Source of the DNA: JALQUL01 sp964556425 | Lineage (GTDB): Bacteria > Pseudomonadota > Gammaproteobacteria > Burkholderiales > Burkholderiaceae_C | Assembly: GCA_964556425.1 (NCBI GenBank) | Contig: CAZKWC010000004.1 | Location: 27,231-91,230, forward strand | DNA: 64,000 nucleotides | Reading direction: 5' to 3' | Part shown: in pieces, positions 32,399 to 41,481 of the stretch | How the letters are laid out: every line of letters starts with the position of its first letter | Position numbering within the stretch: the stretch's first letter is position 1 | Made by a program: the position numbers and the translations under genes | Notes under the pieces: model-generated | Database searches by the model: none | Told to the model about the DNA's origin: nothing | The model's input: the letters and a program-made list of their open reading frames with translations, nothing else

Positions 32399-34648
32399 TT
32401 AAGCCTTTAAAAAGTCAATCTTGCCACCCATCCAACGCTCTATGTGTTTGGCGGCTAAAGCAGGGTCTTTTTGCAGCATTTGAGGGGCATATTGCCTAGC
32501 CCACTCTAATAATTCTTCGTCGGTTTCAAGGTTGGCAAAACGCAGCATGGCAGCCCCCGATTGGCGTTCACCTAAAATTTCACCAGGGCCGCGAATTTGT
32601 AGATCTCGACGGGCAATTTCAAAACCATCTTGAGTTTCAATCATGGCCGACAAACGGGCTTTGGCTTTTTCACCTAATTTTGGTGCGTCACCGGTAGAGT
32701 ACAACAATACACAAGCCGAAGCAGCTGTGCCTCGGCCTACACGCCCCCTGAGCTGATGCAATTGACTTAAGCCAAATCGCTCTGAATGCTCTATGACCAT
32801 TAAAGAGGCATTAGGCACGTCGACCCCCACCTCAATAACCGTGGTGCTAACCAACACCGATAACAAACCCATAGAGAAAGCTTCCATAATGGCTTTTTTA
32901 TCTTGGGTCGCCATTTTAGAATGGAGCAAACCCACTCGGTTAGCTGGTGGCTCTTGCCCCTCTATTGTGGGCTGAGCCAATACCGCACTTAGCTCTTCCC
33001 AAGTCTCGGTGGCATTGCGTAAATCAATGGCTTCGCTTTCTTCAATTAAGGGACATACCCAATACACCTGCCGCCCCTGATTGAGTTGTCCTTGAATTCT
33101 AGAGATCACATCATCACGCCTAGACTCATGCAATAAACGGGTCACAATTGGAGTGCGACCAGGAGGCAATTCATCAAGGGTAGAAACATTTAAATCGGCG
33201 TAATAGCTCATCGCCAAAGTGCGCGGAATAGGCGTTGCACTCATCATTAGCATATGCGGCTCTAATGCAGTTGCTGGCAAATTTTCTGATGGAACTGCAT
33301 CAGGATTAGCGACTGCATTTTCATCATTTGGCGTTTTATGCCTAAGAGCCAAACGCTGGGCCACACCAAAACGATGTTGCTCATCAATAATCGCTAAACC
33401 CAATTTAGGTAGCACCACTTTTTCCTGAATGACCGCATGTGTGCCTACAATCAGTTGAGCTTGGCCCGATTGAGCAAGCGCCATCATTTCTCTTTTTTCT
33501 TTGACTTTTTGGCTACCCGTTAACCAAGCCACCGTAATACCAAGCGGCGACAACCAAGACCATAATTTATCAAAATGTTGTTGTGCCAAAATTTCAGTAG
33601 GGGCCATTAATACACACTGATAACCACTGTCCATACAAATGGCGGCGGCCATGGCTGCTACCACTGTTTTACCTGAACCAACATCGCCTTGTAATAATCT
33701 ATGCATGGGGCTAGGCTTGGCCAAGTCTTGGGTAATTTCGGCAACCGCTCTAGCTTGTGCACGGGTTAAGGCAAATGGCAATTGTGCTAATAAACGCTTG
33801 GCTAAATCCCCTTTTTTTGGATTTAACACCGCCGCTTTTAAGGCCTCCCGCTCTAACCTAGCTTGTGTTTGAGACAATTGCTGAGCCAATAACTCTTCAA
33901 TTTTTAAACGTTGCCAAGCCGGATGTGTTTGGTCTTCAAGGGTTTGTAAAGGTATGCCTGGCGTAGGATGATGTAAAAAATCTAGGCTGTGCCTTAAAGA
34001 CCAACTCAGGGCTTGCTCAATAAAAACTTGAGAAGCCTGTGAAGCTACTTTTTTAACTAAAATCGTATCGCTTAAATCGGCATCTTTTAAAGCAATATCA
34101 ATGGCTTTACGTAAATAATTTTGGGTTAAACCAGCGACGCTATGATAGACCGGTGTTAAGGTGCTGGCCAATTGCCCACCCGCTAATTTCACATTCGGGT
34201 GCACCATAGAAGCACCACCAAAACCAGTTTTTAACTCGCCCCTAATTCTGACCCTATTGCCGGCACTCAAGGCTTTTTGCAAACTTGGATAAAAATTAAA
34301 AAATCGCAATTGACAGGTATGGCCGTCTTGCTGCACTCTGGCAATGAGTTGCTTACGGCCTTGGTACTGCACCTCACTGCTTAATACGGTGGCTTCAAAT
34401 TGCAAGCTAGAGCCGTCTAGGGCATTGGCTAAACTACCTAATTGGGTCTCATCTTCATACCGCATAGGTAAATGCAAAGCCAGGTCAATAGGCCGCCTCA
34501 AACCCATTTCCTTGAGGGCTTGAGTCGGCGTTTTTCGTTTAGGCGTAGCAGCAGCACCTGCCGGACTGGCAACGGTTGTGGCTTTAGTTGGAGTTTTTGC
34601 CACTTTTAGCGGTGTATTTTCAGAATTAAGTGGCTTTTGCATAGACAA
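32399..34648 (-). CDS. recG: RecG, ATP-dependent DNA helicase
   Basis: A 749-residue fork-reversal helicase used in recombination and replication restart. The wedge domain starts near residue 40 (KEMGLRRPIDLALHLPMRYED). Walker A is LLQGDVGSGKTVVAA (about 317-331), the DEXQ box is IIDEQHRFGVAQR, and later motifs include MSATPIPRTLAMS and QLRGRVGRG. The first 38 residues are an Ala/Thr/Lys-rich extension absent from E. coli RecG but frequent in betaproteobacteria; the start is therefore uncertain within that stretch. Diverges from queA, 122 bp apart. Confidence 0.95.
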   Translation of the reverse strand: MSMQKPLNSENTPLKVAKTPTKATTVASPAGAAATPKRKTPTQALKEMGLRRPIDLALHLPMRYEDETQLGSLANALDGSSLQFEATVLSSEVQYQGRKQLIARVQQDGHTCQLRFFNFYPSLQKALSAGNRVRIRGELKTGFGGASMVHPNVKLAGGQLASTLTPVYHSVAGLTQNYLRKAIDIALKDADLSDTILVKKVASQASQVFIEQALSWSLRHSLDFLHHPTPGIPLQTLEDQTHPAWQRLKIEELLAQQLSQTQARLEREALKAAVLNPKKGDLAKRLLAQLPFALTRAQARAVAEITQDLAKPSPMHRLLQGDVGSGKTVVAAMAAAICMDSGYQCVLMAPTEILAQQHFDKLWSWLSPLGITVAWLTGSQKVKEKREMMALAQSGQAQLIVGTHAVIQEKVVLPKLGLAIIDEQHRFGVAQRLALRHKTPNDENAVANPDAVPSENLPATALEPHMLMMSATPIPRTLAMSYYADLNVSTLDELPPGRTPIVTRLLHESRRDDVISRIQGQLNQGRQVYWVCPLIEESEAIDLRNATETWEELSAVLAQPTIEGQEPPANRVGLLHSKMATQDKKAIMEAFSMGLLSVLVSTTVIEVGVDVPNASLMVIEHSERFGLSQLHQLRGRVGRGTAASACVLLYSTGDAPKLGEKAKARLSAMIETQDGFEIARRDLQIRGPGEILGERQSGAAMLRFANLETDEELLEWARQYAPQMLQKDPALAAKHIERWMGGKIDFLKA

Positions 34649-34770
34649 TTAGGCCTATTTTGCGTTAATGAAGCGGCAACATCACTTTTAATGGCATAGC
34701 CTTTAACCCTTAGCCTATTGGCAGTGATCACGCTGCTTGCTCATTTTATTTTAGAAACGGACAATTCAGC

Positions 34771-35817
34771 GTGCGTCAATTTGTATTAAGTGATTTTGAT
34801 TTTCATCTGCCAGAGGCCTTAATTGCCCAGCAACCTTTAAGCTCTAGAACTGATTCTAGACTACTTGATGGTACACAAGAAAATCCAAACGACAGAATCT
34901 TCAAAGAACTACCCGATTTATTGCAAGCCAATGACCTACTCATTATGAACGATACTGAGGTGGTAAAGGCACGTTTATTTGGAAATAAACCCAGCGGTGG
35001 CCGACTCGAACTATTAGTCGAGCGCGTTTTAGAAAACAATCATGTAGTGGGTCATTTAAGAGTCAGTAAAAAACCCGCCATTGGTAGCGTCATGAATATG
35101 GACGGTGGTTATTTTGCTGAATTTTTAGGCAGAGAAAGTCTTGAAACAGGCGGCTTGTTTCGATTTAAATTATTTGATCAGCAGCAATCCAACCCCTATG
35201 CCTTAATGGCTGCTCATGGCCATATACCGCTACCCCCTTACATTGAGCGCTCGGACAACGAAGCCGATTTACAACGCTACCAAACCGTGTTTGCCAAAAA
35301 CCCAGGTGCTGTAGCCGCCCCCACTGCTGCCCTACACTTTGATGAAGCCTTGCTAGCAACCATTAAAGCCAAAGGCGTTAAAACCGCCACCGTTACCCTG
35401 CACGTAGGTGCTGGCACTTTTATGCCGGTAAAATCAGAGTTAATTGCCCAGCACACCATGCATGCCGAACGTTATTGGGTGCCCCTTGAAACCCAGCAAG
35501 CCATAGCTGACTGCAAAGCCAAAGGCGGACGTGTGGTGGCGGTAGGCACTACCACTGTACGAACCCTAGAATCTTGGGCACAATCGGGGCAAGACTCGGG
35601 CGATACACAAATTTTTATTACCCCTGGTTTTGATTTCAAAATCGTGGATGTTTTAATTACTAATTTTCATTTACCCAAAAGCACTTTATTAATGTTGGTC
35701 AGTGCTTTTACCGGCTATGAAAAAATGATGGCTTTATACCGTCATGCGATTAGCCAGCAATATCGCTTTTTTAGTTATGGAGATGCCATGATTTTAAAGC
35801 GCCAGCCTTTGGAATAA
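34771..35817 (+). CDS. queA: QueA, S-adenosylmethionine:tRNA ribosyltransferase-isomerase
   Basis: 348 residues; makes epoxyqueuosine in tRNA after Tgt has inserted preQ1. The start is a GTG at 34771, giving MRQFVLSDFDFHLPEALIAQQP, the family's N-terminus; no ATG is available before the conserved region. Internal family motifs include GRLELLVERVL, AAPTAALHFDE, VTLHVGAGTF and TNFHLPKSTLLMLVSAF. tgt follows after 70 bp in the same direction, the usual queA-tgt pair. The yajC-secDF genes that often follow are absent. Confidence 0.95.
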   Translation: MRQFVLSDFDFHLPEALIAQQPLSSRTDSRLLDGTQENPNDRIFKELPDLLQANDLLIMNDTEVVKARLFGNKPSGGRLELLVERVLENNHVVGHLRVSKKPAIGSVMNMDGGYFAEFLGRESLETGGLFRFKLFDQQQSNPYALMAAHGHIPLPPYIERSDNEADLQRYQTVFAKNPGAVAAPTAALHFDEALLATIKAKGVKTATVTLHVGAGTFMPVKSELIAQHTMHAERYWVPLETQQAIADCKAKGGRVVAVGTTTVRTLESWAQSGQDSGDTQIFITPGFDFKIVDVLITNFHLPKSTLLMLVSAFTGYEKMMALYRHAISQQYRFFSYGDAMILKRQPLE

Positions 35818-35887
35818 AAACCCAACTTATAAAACCAGCATTCACCTTGCAAGCGCATTTTTCTATTCAAAAGATTTTTATAAAACC

Positions 35888-36940
35888 ATGTTGAAATTTG
35901 ATATTTTAGCCACCAGTGGCAAAGCCCGCAGAGGCCAACTCACGCTTAATCATGGCGTGGTACAAACTCCTATTTTTATGCCTGTAGGCACTTATGGCAC
36001 AGTAAAAGGTGTCTCGCCACAAAGCCTTGAAGACATGGGCGCACAAATTATTTTAGGCAATACTTTCCATTTATGGATGAGGCCAGGCTTAGATATTATG
36101 AAGCAGTTTGGCGGCCTACATGAATTTGAAAAATGGAATAAACCTATTCTCACCGACTCAGGTGGTTTTCAGGTTTGGAGCTTAGGCGCCATGCGCAAAA
36201 TTAGCGAAGAAGGTGTGAAGTTTTCTAGCCCTGTGAATGGCGACAAATTATTTTTAACCCCAGAAGTATCCATGCAAATTCAAACCGTTTTGAATTCTGA
36301 TATTGTGATGCAGTTTGATGAATGTACCCCCTACGAAACCAAAGGCGTATTAACTAGTGAACGTGATGCTAGAAAATCAATGGAGTTAAGTTTGCGTTGG
36401 GCTCAACGTTGCAAAACAGAATTTGCCAAGCTAGAAAACCCCAATGCCTTGTTTGGCATTGTACAAGGCGGTATGTTTGAAAACCTGCGTCAAGAGTCTT
36501 TAGANNNNNNNNNNNNNNNNNNNNNNNNNNNNNNNNNNNNNNNNNNNNNNNNNNNNNNNNNNNNNNNNNNNNNNNNNNNNNNNNNNNNNNNNNNNNNNNN
36601 NNNNGCCCGCAATGGCAGCTTGTTTACCCGTTTTGGCGATTTAAAACTACGTAATGCACGTCATAAAACAGACCCACAACCCATAGATACCACTTGCACT
36701 TGTTACGCTTGTGCCGGTAAAAGTGGTGTGTCTTGGGATGAGGGTGGACGTGATGGCTTTAGCCGCGCTTATTTACATCACCTCGACCGCTGCGGCGAAA
36801 TGTTAGGCCCTATGCTGACTAGTATTCATAATCTGCATTATTTCTTAAACCTCATGAGCGAAGTAAGATTGGCTCTAGAGGAAAATAGATTTGAAGCCTA
36901 TGTTCAACAATTTCATGCCGATAGAGCCAGAGGCTTATAA
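35888..36940 (+). CDS. tgt: Tgt, queuine tRNA-ribosyltransferase (contains assembly gap)
   Basis: Exchanges guanine-34 for preQ1 in tRNAs with GUN anticodons. Visible motifs: NTFHLWMRPG, LTDSGGFQVWSLG with the active-site Asp, FDECTPY, GIVQGGMFENLR, and the C-terminal zinc site CTCYACAG with the His in YLHHLDRC. The region between ESL and ARNGSLF is hidden by 100 N. In E. coli Tgt the same interval has about 72 residues, including the nucleophile Asp in the MFDCVMPTR segment, so about 217 nt are really missing. An insertion of about 13 residues (GKSGVSWDEGGRDGF) sits between the zinc cysteines and the SRAYLHHL motif. Confidence 0.95.
   Translation: MLKFDILATSGKARRGQLTLNHGVVQTPIFMPVGTYGTVKGVSPQSLEDMGAQIILGNTFHLWMRPGLDIMKQFGGLHEFEKWNKPILTDSGGFQVWSLGAMRKISEEGVKFSSPVNGDKLFLTPEVSMQIQTVLNSDIVMQFDECTPYETKGVLTSERDARKSMELSLRWAQRCKTEFAKLENPNALFGIVQGGMFENLRQESLXXXXXXXXXXXXXXXXXXXXXXXXXXXXXXXXXXARNGSLFTRFGDLKLRNARHKTDPQPIDTTCTCYACAGKSGVSWDEGGRDGFSRAYLHHLDRCGEMLGPMLTSIHNLHYFLNLMSEVRLALEENRFEAYVQQFHADRARGL
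36505..36604. other. Assembly gap (100 N) in tgt
   Basis: 100 N. Comparison with the family length suggests about 217 nt are missing, including the catalytic Asp codon. Confidence 0.98.
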
Positions 36941-36983
36941 AAAAGCAAAATTATTTGCTTCTACTACAACTGAAACTAAAACT

Positions 36984-37022
36984 AAAACTGAACAAGTACT
37001 ATTTTTTGCTTGTTTCAGTTTT
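36984..37022. terminator. Bidirectional terminator between tgt and thioesterase
   Basis: AAAACTGAACAAG (36984-36996) pairs with CTTGTTTCAGTTTT (37009-37022) with one bulge. The right arm overlaps the stop codon of the convergent thioesterase gene, so both genes share it. Confidence 0.65.
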
Positions 37023-37452
37023 ACCAGTTGGTTTCTTTTCTGAGGGCACTCATGGTGATTCTTGAAACACAGGTGAGTTGCCCTTGATCGTTATGTAAAT
37101 CAATTTGCCATACTTGTGTTGATTTTCCAATATGCACTGGTTTGCAAGTACCTGTTACCCAGCCCTCACGAACGCCTCTTAAATGGTTGGCGTTAATATC
37201 AAGACCCACCCACTGGGTGTCATTGTCTGAGGCCCAATTGGCCGCTATAGAGCCCAAGGTCTCGGCTAACACTACATTCACACCACCATGAATTAAGCCA
37301 TAAGGCTGACAGGTTCTTTTATCAACCGGTACTCGCCCTTTAATATAGTCATCACCAATCTCGGTGAGCTCTATACCTAAATGTTGAACTGCGGTATTGT
37401 GACCTACTAAATTAAGCAACTCGACCGACATAGGGCGCTTCCAAATTGACAT
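37021..37452 (-). CDS. Hotdog-fold thioesterase, PaaI/YdiI type
   Basis: A 143-residue single hotdog domain. The active-site region is YGLIHGGVNVVLAETLGS, with Glu64 as the likely general base and His55 nearby, as in YdiI/MenI and PaaI acyl-CoA thioesterases. The natural acyl-CoA is unknown; no menaquinone or phenylacetate genes lie beside it, though fadD and a PaaG-like hydratase are a few kb away. The start could be Met1 or Met8; Met8 (SVELLNLVGHN) is equally plausible. Confidence 0.85.
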   Translation of the reverse strand: MSIWKRPMSVELLNLVGHNTAVQHLGIELTEIGDDYIKGRVPVDKRTCQPYGLIHGGVNVVLAETLGSIAANWASDNDTQWVGLDINANHLRGVREGWVTGTCKPVHIGKSTQVWQIDLHNDQGQLTCVSRITMSALRKETNW

Positions 37453-37584
37453 TTTTTATTCCTATTAAATGATGAAATCAGTTTCATTATAGAAGCCTAC
37501 TACGACCTAAAGTAAAAATCAACTTGCAAACTTTGCCTTTTAAAGCCAATTGAAAGATAGAACGCCCAACGATAGGACTTGCCT

Positions 37585-39498
37585 TTAGGAGTCACTGCTA
37601 CTCGCCAAGTTCAAAACGGCTTGCCTTAAAGATTCTGGTTGCACTTGTGCTGCTTCAATGGGGCTTCCTACTACCAATGAAACACGACTCAATAAACCTC
37701 GTCTAAACGGTTTGACCATGGCATGACCTTTTTCGATGCGGCTAAAATAAGAACCCCATAACTGATTAAGTGACATAGGAATAACAGGGGCGGCATAAAG
37801 GGCTAATATTTTCATAATGCCACCTTTAAACTCTTGCAATTGGCCATCACGGGTAATTGCACCTTCTGGAAAAATGCCTAATAAATCGCCTTGTTCCAAT
37901 ACTTGTGCTGCGGCTTGAATAGCCTTTTCATAGGCGACTGGATCTTCAGATTTTGGTGCAATTGGAATTGCTTTGGCCAACCTAAATAAAGTACCCAAGA
38001 CTGGTGTTTTAAAAATTCTGTGATCCATCACAAAAATAATCGGCCTAGGACTAGCGGCCATTAATAAAATGGCATCTATATAACTTACATGATTGCATGC
38101 CAAAATTGCAGCACCATTGGTGGGAATATGCTGCCCGTTAAAAATTTTAAATCGATAAATAAAATGCGACAACAACCAAGCAATAAAGCGCAACAAATAT
38201 TCGGGCACTAATAAAAAGATGTAAGCTCCCACCAATAAATTAAGCAAGCCTGTTATTAAAAATATCTCTGAAACCGTAGCCCCTAATGACAATAAATAAC
38301 CACATAACAAGGAGCTCACAATCATAAACAAGGCATTTAAAATATTATTGGCGGCAATAATTCTAGCCCTATGGGTGACAGGACTACGTAACTGAATTAA
38401 GGCATACATGGGCACACTATACAAACCAGCAAACAAACTTAATAAAGCCAAATCTGCCATAACCCGCCAATGGGCTGGCTGAGTTATAAAACTGCTTAAG
38501 TCGTATGGGATTTGAACACTTGGTAAGTGTGAAGAAGCAAAATACAAATCAATGGCAAATACACTCATTCCCAAAGTGCCTAAGGGGACAAGGCCAATCT
38601 CTACATGCCTGCGACTTAATACTTCGCACAACAAAGAACCCGCACCAATACCTACCGAAAAAACCACCAACAATAAAGAGGCTACTTTGGCGTCTCCGTG
38701 CAAAACTTCTTTGGCAAAACTTGGAAACTGATTTAAAAATACCGCACCAAAAAACCACATCCAACTAATGCCTAATAAAGACCTAAACACCACAATATTT
38801 TGATAGGCAATTTTTAAATTGTGCCAGGTCTCGGAAATAGGATTCCAGTTAATTTGAAGATGAGGATCTGAGCTTGGCGCCACCGGAATATAGTGGCTAG
38901 TGAAGCGCCCAATAAAGGCCAACACCACACATGCAATAGCTACATACACCGCACCATTACTAGAGGTAGCAATTAATAAACCACCCGCCACCTGACCTAA
39001 TAAAATAGCGACAAAAGTGCCCATTTCTACCATGCCGGTACCACCTGTTAGTTCTTGCTCTGAAAGCACTTGCGGCATATAGGCAAATTTAACCGGGCCA
39101 AACAATGTAGAGTGCACCCCCATTAACAGCACACACAATAACAATATGGGCACATTAGCCCTAGCAAAGCCCCAGGCCGCCAATAACATAATTAAAATTT
39201 CAAGGTTTTTAACCCATTTAATCATTTGGGTTTTTTCAAATTTATCGGTTAGTTGCCCACTGGTTGCACTTAATAAAACAAAGGGCAAAATAAATAATCC
39301 GCCAATTACCAGACCCGCCATTGCAGGCGGCAACCAACTAATTTGCAGTTGATAGGTAATAAGTACGGTGAGCGCAAATTTAAACAAATTGTCATTTGCT
39401 GCACCTGAAAACTGGGTCCAAAAAAAAGGCGCAAAGCGCTTTTGACCTAATAAGGCGAACTGATTGGGATGTTCTGAAGGGTGTGGGGTTTGACTCAT
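37585..39498 (-). CDS. LplT-like lysophospholipid transporter fused to PlsC acyltransferase
   Basis: A 637-residue fusion from ATG 39498 (a further ATG at 39516 adds six residues). The first 420 residues are an MFS transporter of the LplT type with about 12 helices (FSGAANDNLFKFAL near the N-terminus). The last 210 are a PlsC-like acyltransferase with NHVSYID (the HX4D box) and IFPEGAITRDG. It presumably flips lysophospholipid inward and re-acylates it. In E. coli, LplT works with Aas, a PlsC-acyl-ACP synthetase fusion; here the transporter itself carries the acyltransferase and the synthetase part is missing. Confidence 0.88.
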   Translation of the reverse strand: MSQTPHPSEHPNQFALLGQKRFAPFFWTQFSGAANDNLFKFALTVLITYQLQISWLPPAMAGLVIGGLFILPFVLLSATSGQLTDKFEKTQMIKWVKNLEILIMLLAAWGFARANVPILLLCVLLMGVHSTLFGPVKFAYMPQVLSEQELTGGTGMVEMGTFVAILLGQVAGGLLIATSSNGAVYVAIACVVLAFIGRFTSHYIPVAPSSDPHLQINWNPISETWHNLKIAYQNIVVFRSLLGISWMWFFGAVFLNQFPSFAKEVLHGDAKVASLLLVVFSVGIGAGSLLCEVLSRRHVEIGLVPLGTLGMSVFAIDLYFASSHLPSVQIPYDLSSFITQPAHWRVMADLALLSLFAGLYSVPMYALIQLRSPVTHRARIIAANNILNALFMIVSSLLCGYLLSLGATVSEIFLITGLLNLLVGAYIFLLVPEYLLRFIAWLLSHFIYRFKIFNGQHIPTNGAAILACNHVSYIDAILLMAASPRPIIFVMDHRIFKTPVLGTLFRLAKAIPIAPKSEDPVAYEKAIQAAAQVLEQGDLLGIFPEGAITRDGQLQEFKGGIMKILALYAAPVIPMSLNQLWGSYFSRIEKGHAMVKPFRRGLLSRVSLVVGSPIEAAQVQPESLRQAVLNLASSSDS

Positions 39499-39697
39499 AA
39501 TGCAAGGATTGTCCATGTTTTAAAATATTTTGCTAGTGCTGCCCCTATTTTTGCGCAAATTAAAACTTGGACAATTCAAATTTTTGCATTTGAAGCTAAT
39601 ATAAGGCCTAAAAGTTGCATTATTTGATACTAATTCTAGAGTTGACGCTCAAAAACTAAAGCAATCGCTCTATTTAATTTTTTAAGGAATTTTCACT

Positions 39698-40429
39698 ATG
39701 AGCACTACCGCCGACCTTATCGAAGTTATTAAAAAAGAATTAAAAGCCGCACAAAAAACCTATGCCGATTTAGCTGAAGATTTAGGTATGGCCGAGTCGA
39801 GTGTGAAGCGTATGCTGGCAAAAGGTGATATGTCTTTGTCTAAAATTGATGAAATTTGCCGTGCTTTAAAAATGGATTTTGCCGAGTTGGCTAAACGGGT
39901 GGCAGATGATCAACCTTTATTAGATTGTTTAAGCCATGAACAAGAAGTAGCGGTGATTGCCGATAAAAAACTCATGTTAGTGGCTATATGTGTTTTAAGC
40001 CATTGGACACTTGATCAAATTATTTCTAGATACCGTATTACAGAGGCCGAATGTATTGGGCAAATGGTCAAGCTCGACCGCATCGGTATTATTGAACTCA
40101 AGCCACTTAACCGGTATAGGCTTAAATTATCTAAGGCTTTTAAATGGTTGCCACACGGCCCTGTCATGCATTATTTTAGAGAACACGCTCTACGTGATTA
40201 TTTTTCGGGTGGCTTCGATAAAGAAGGCGAAAGTTTGTTACTTGTTCACGGCACCATTGCCAAAGGCTTGGCTAATTCTTTTGTAGAGCGCATGCAAAAA
40301 GTGGCTAAAGACTTTGCCCAGCAACACTTGGCCGACCAAAAGTTACCAGAAAATAACCGAGAAGGTTACACCTTGTTATTAGCCATGAGAAGCTGGGAAT
40401 TTGAGGTTTTCGAGAATTTAAGACGCTAA
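39698..40429 (+). CDS. XRE-family helix-turn-helix regulator
   Basis: A 243-residue protein. Residues 5-65 form an XRE/Cro helix-turn-helix (TYADLAEDLGMAESSVKRML). The remaining 180 residues have no domain I can name; ITEAECIGQMVKLDRIGIIELKPLNRYRLK suggests a second winged-helix unit. It is preceded by a good Shine-Dalgarno (AAGGA, 39684-39688). It diverges from the LplT-PlsC gene (199 bp apart), whose promoter it may control. The overall type is common in betaproteobacteria, but its targets and effector are unknown. Confidence 0.78.
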   Translation: MSTTADLIEVIKKELKAAQKTYADLAEDLGMAESSVKRMLAKGDMSLSKIDEICRALKMDFAELAKRVADDQPLLDCLSHEQEVAVIADKKLMLVAICVLSHWTLDQIISRYRITEAECIGQMVKLDRIGIIELKPLNRYRLKLSKAFKWLPHGPVMHYFREHALRDYFSGGFDKEGESLLLVHGTIAKGLANSFVERMQKVAKDFAQQHLADQKLPENNREGYTLLLAMRSWEFEVFENLRR

Positions 40430-40450
40430 ATTGCTATGATGTATGGTCAT

Positions 40451-40494
40451 GAAGTCGACGGCGTGGGCGGCGACTTCTCATTTAATTGTTTTTA
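40451..40494 (+). terminator. Possible terminator after the XRE gene
   Basis: GAAGTCG (40451-40457) pairs with CGACTTC (40471-40477) around a G+C-rich loop, followed by TCATTTAATTGTTTTT. It lies between the regulator and the hydratase gene. Confidence 0.45.
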
Positions 40495-40529
40495 AGCATT
40501 TTTTTTCTTTTTTTCTACAAGGCCATCAC

Positions 40530-41333
40530 ATGACACTTTCAGCCAATAGCACAGTTACCTATGAAGAACGCGGAGCCGTTGCCTTAGTTACGCTTAATCG
40601 CCCACAAAATTTAAATAGTTTTAATTTGCAAATGCATCAAGATTTATGGGCTGCCCTTGATTTAGCTACGCAAAATTCTAATATCAGAGCCATGGTTTTA
40701 ACAGGTGCTGGCAGAGGTTTTTGTGCAGGTGCCGACCTAGCCGATTTTGACTTTTCTGAAGGCCCTAACTTAATTGAAAGAGCCAACCCTGGCCCGATTA
40801 TTGAAAAAGCTTTTAACCCCACCACTCGTAAAATTCAAAGTTTGCGTATGCCAATTGTGGCTGCCATTAATGGTGTTGCCGCCGGTGCAGGTGCTTCTAT
40901 CGCCATGGCCTGCGATATTGCAATTGCCAGTCCCAATGCCAGCTTTATTCAGGCCTTTAGCAAAATTGGTTTAATTCCAGATGCAGGTGGCACTTGGTTT
41001 TTAGCTGAGCGTTTAGGCCTGCCCAGAGCCATGGCGCTTGCCATGTTAGGTGATAAATTAACAGCAGAAAAAGCCAAAGAATGGGGCATGATTTGGGACG
41101 TCGCCGATGACTGTGTAGCTGCAGCCCTAGAAATGGCCCAGCGCTTGGCTACCATGCCTACCAAAGCGCTGATCTCTACACGAGCCTTACTACGCGATAG
41201 TGGCCAAAGAACACTAGACCAGCAACTCGATGCAGAACGAGATGCACAAGCCACTTTAGGTAAAACTCATGACTACATTGAAGGTGTAAAAGCCTTTTTA
41301 GAAAAAAGACCTGCACAATTTAAGGGTGAATAG
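40530..41333 (+). CDS. Enoyl-CoA hydratase/isomerase, PaaG-like
   Basis: A 267-residue crotonase-fold enzyme from ATG 40530; the longer frame from 40443 adds a Phe-rich leader with no family match and runs through the preceding hairpin. The oxyanion-hole segments are GRGFCAGADLADF and NGVAAGAGASIAMACDIAIA. The segment FSKIGLIPDAGGTWFLAERLGL carries an Asp where classical hydratases have Glu, as in PaaG (ring-opening isomerase) and related enzymes. No other phenylacetate genes are seen, so general fatty-acid isomerase or hydratase is as likely. fadD follows after 148 bp. Confidence 0.83.
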   Translation: MTLSANSTVTYEERGAVALVTLNRPQNLNSFNLQMHQDLWAALDLATQNSNIRAMVLTGAGRGFCAGADLADFDFSEGPNLIERANPGPIIEKAFNPTTRKIQSLRMPIVAAINGVAAGAGASIAMACDIAIASPNASFIQAFSKIGLIPDAGGTWFLAERLGLPRAMALAMLGDKLTAEKAKEWGMIWDVADDCVAAALEMAQRLATMPTKALISTRALLRDSGQRTLDQQLDAERDAQATLGKTHDYIEGVKAFLEKRPAQFKGE

Positions 41334-41350
41334 GTTTTCAAATATTATCT

Positions 41351-41380
41351 TTTGGTAAAAATCCTTTGATTTTTACCAAA
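41351..41380 (+). promoter_or_regulatory. Perfect 13-bp hairpin between the hydratase gene and fadD
   Basis: TTTGGTAAAAATC (41351-41363) and GATTTTTACCAAA (41368-41380) with the loop CTTT. A U-rich arm but no U-run afterwards; either a weak terminator for the hydratase gene or a leader structure for fadD. Confidence 0.6.
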
Positions 41381-41481
41381 TTAAGGGTTATTACCGAGGT
41401 ATTCTTTAGTAAAAATAGCAAATACACGGTAACAATAGAACAACTGACTCTTTTCTTACGCTTTATGGAGCCTAAACATTT

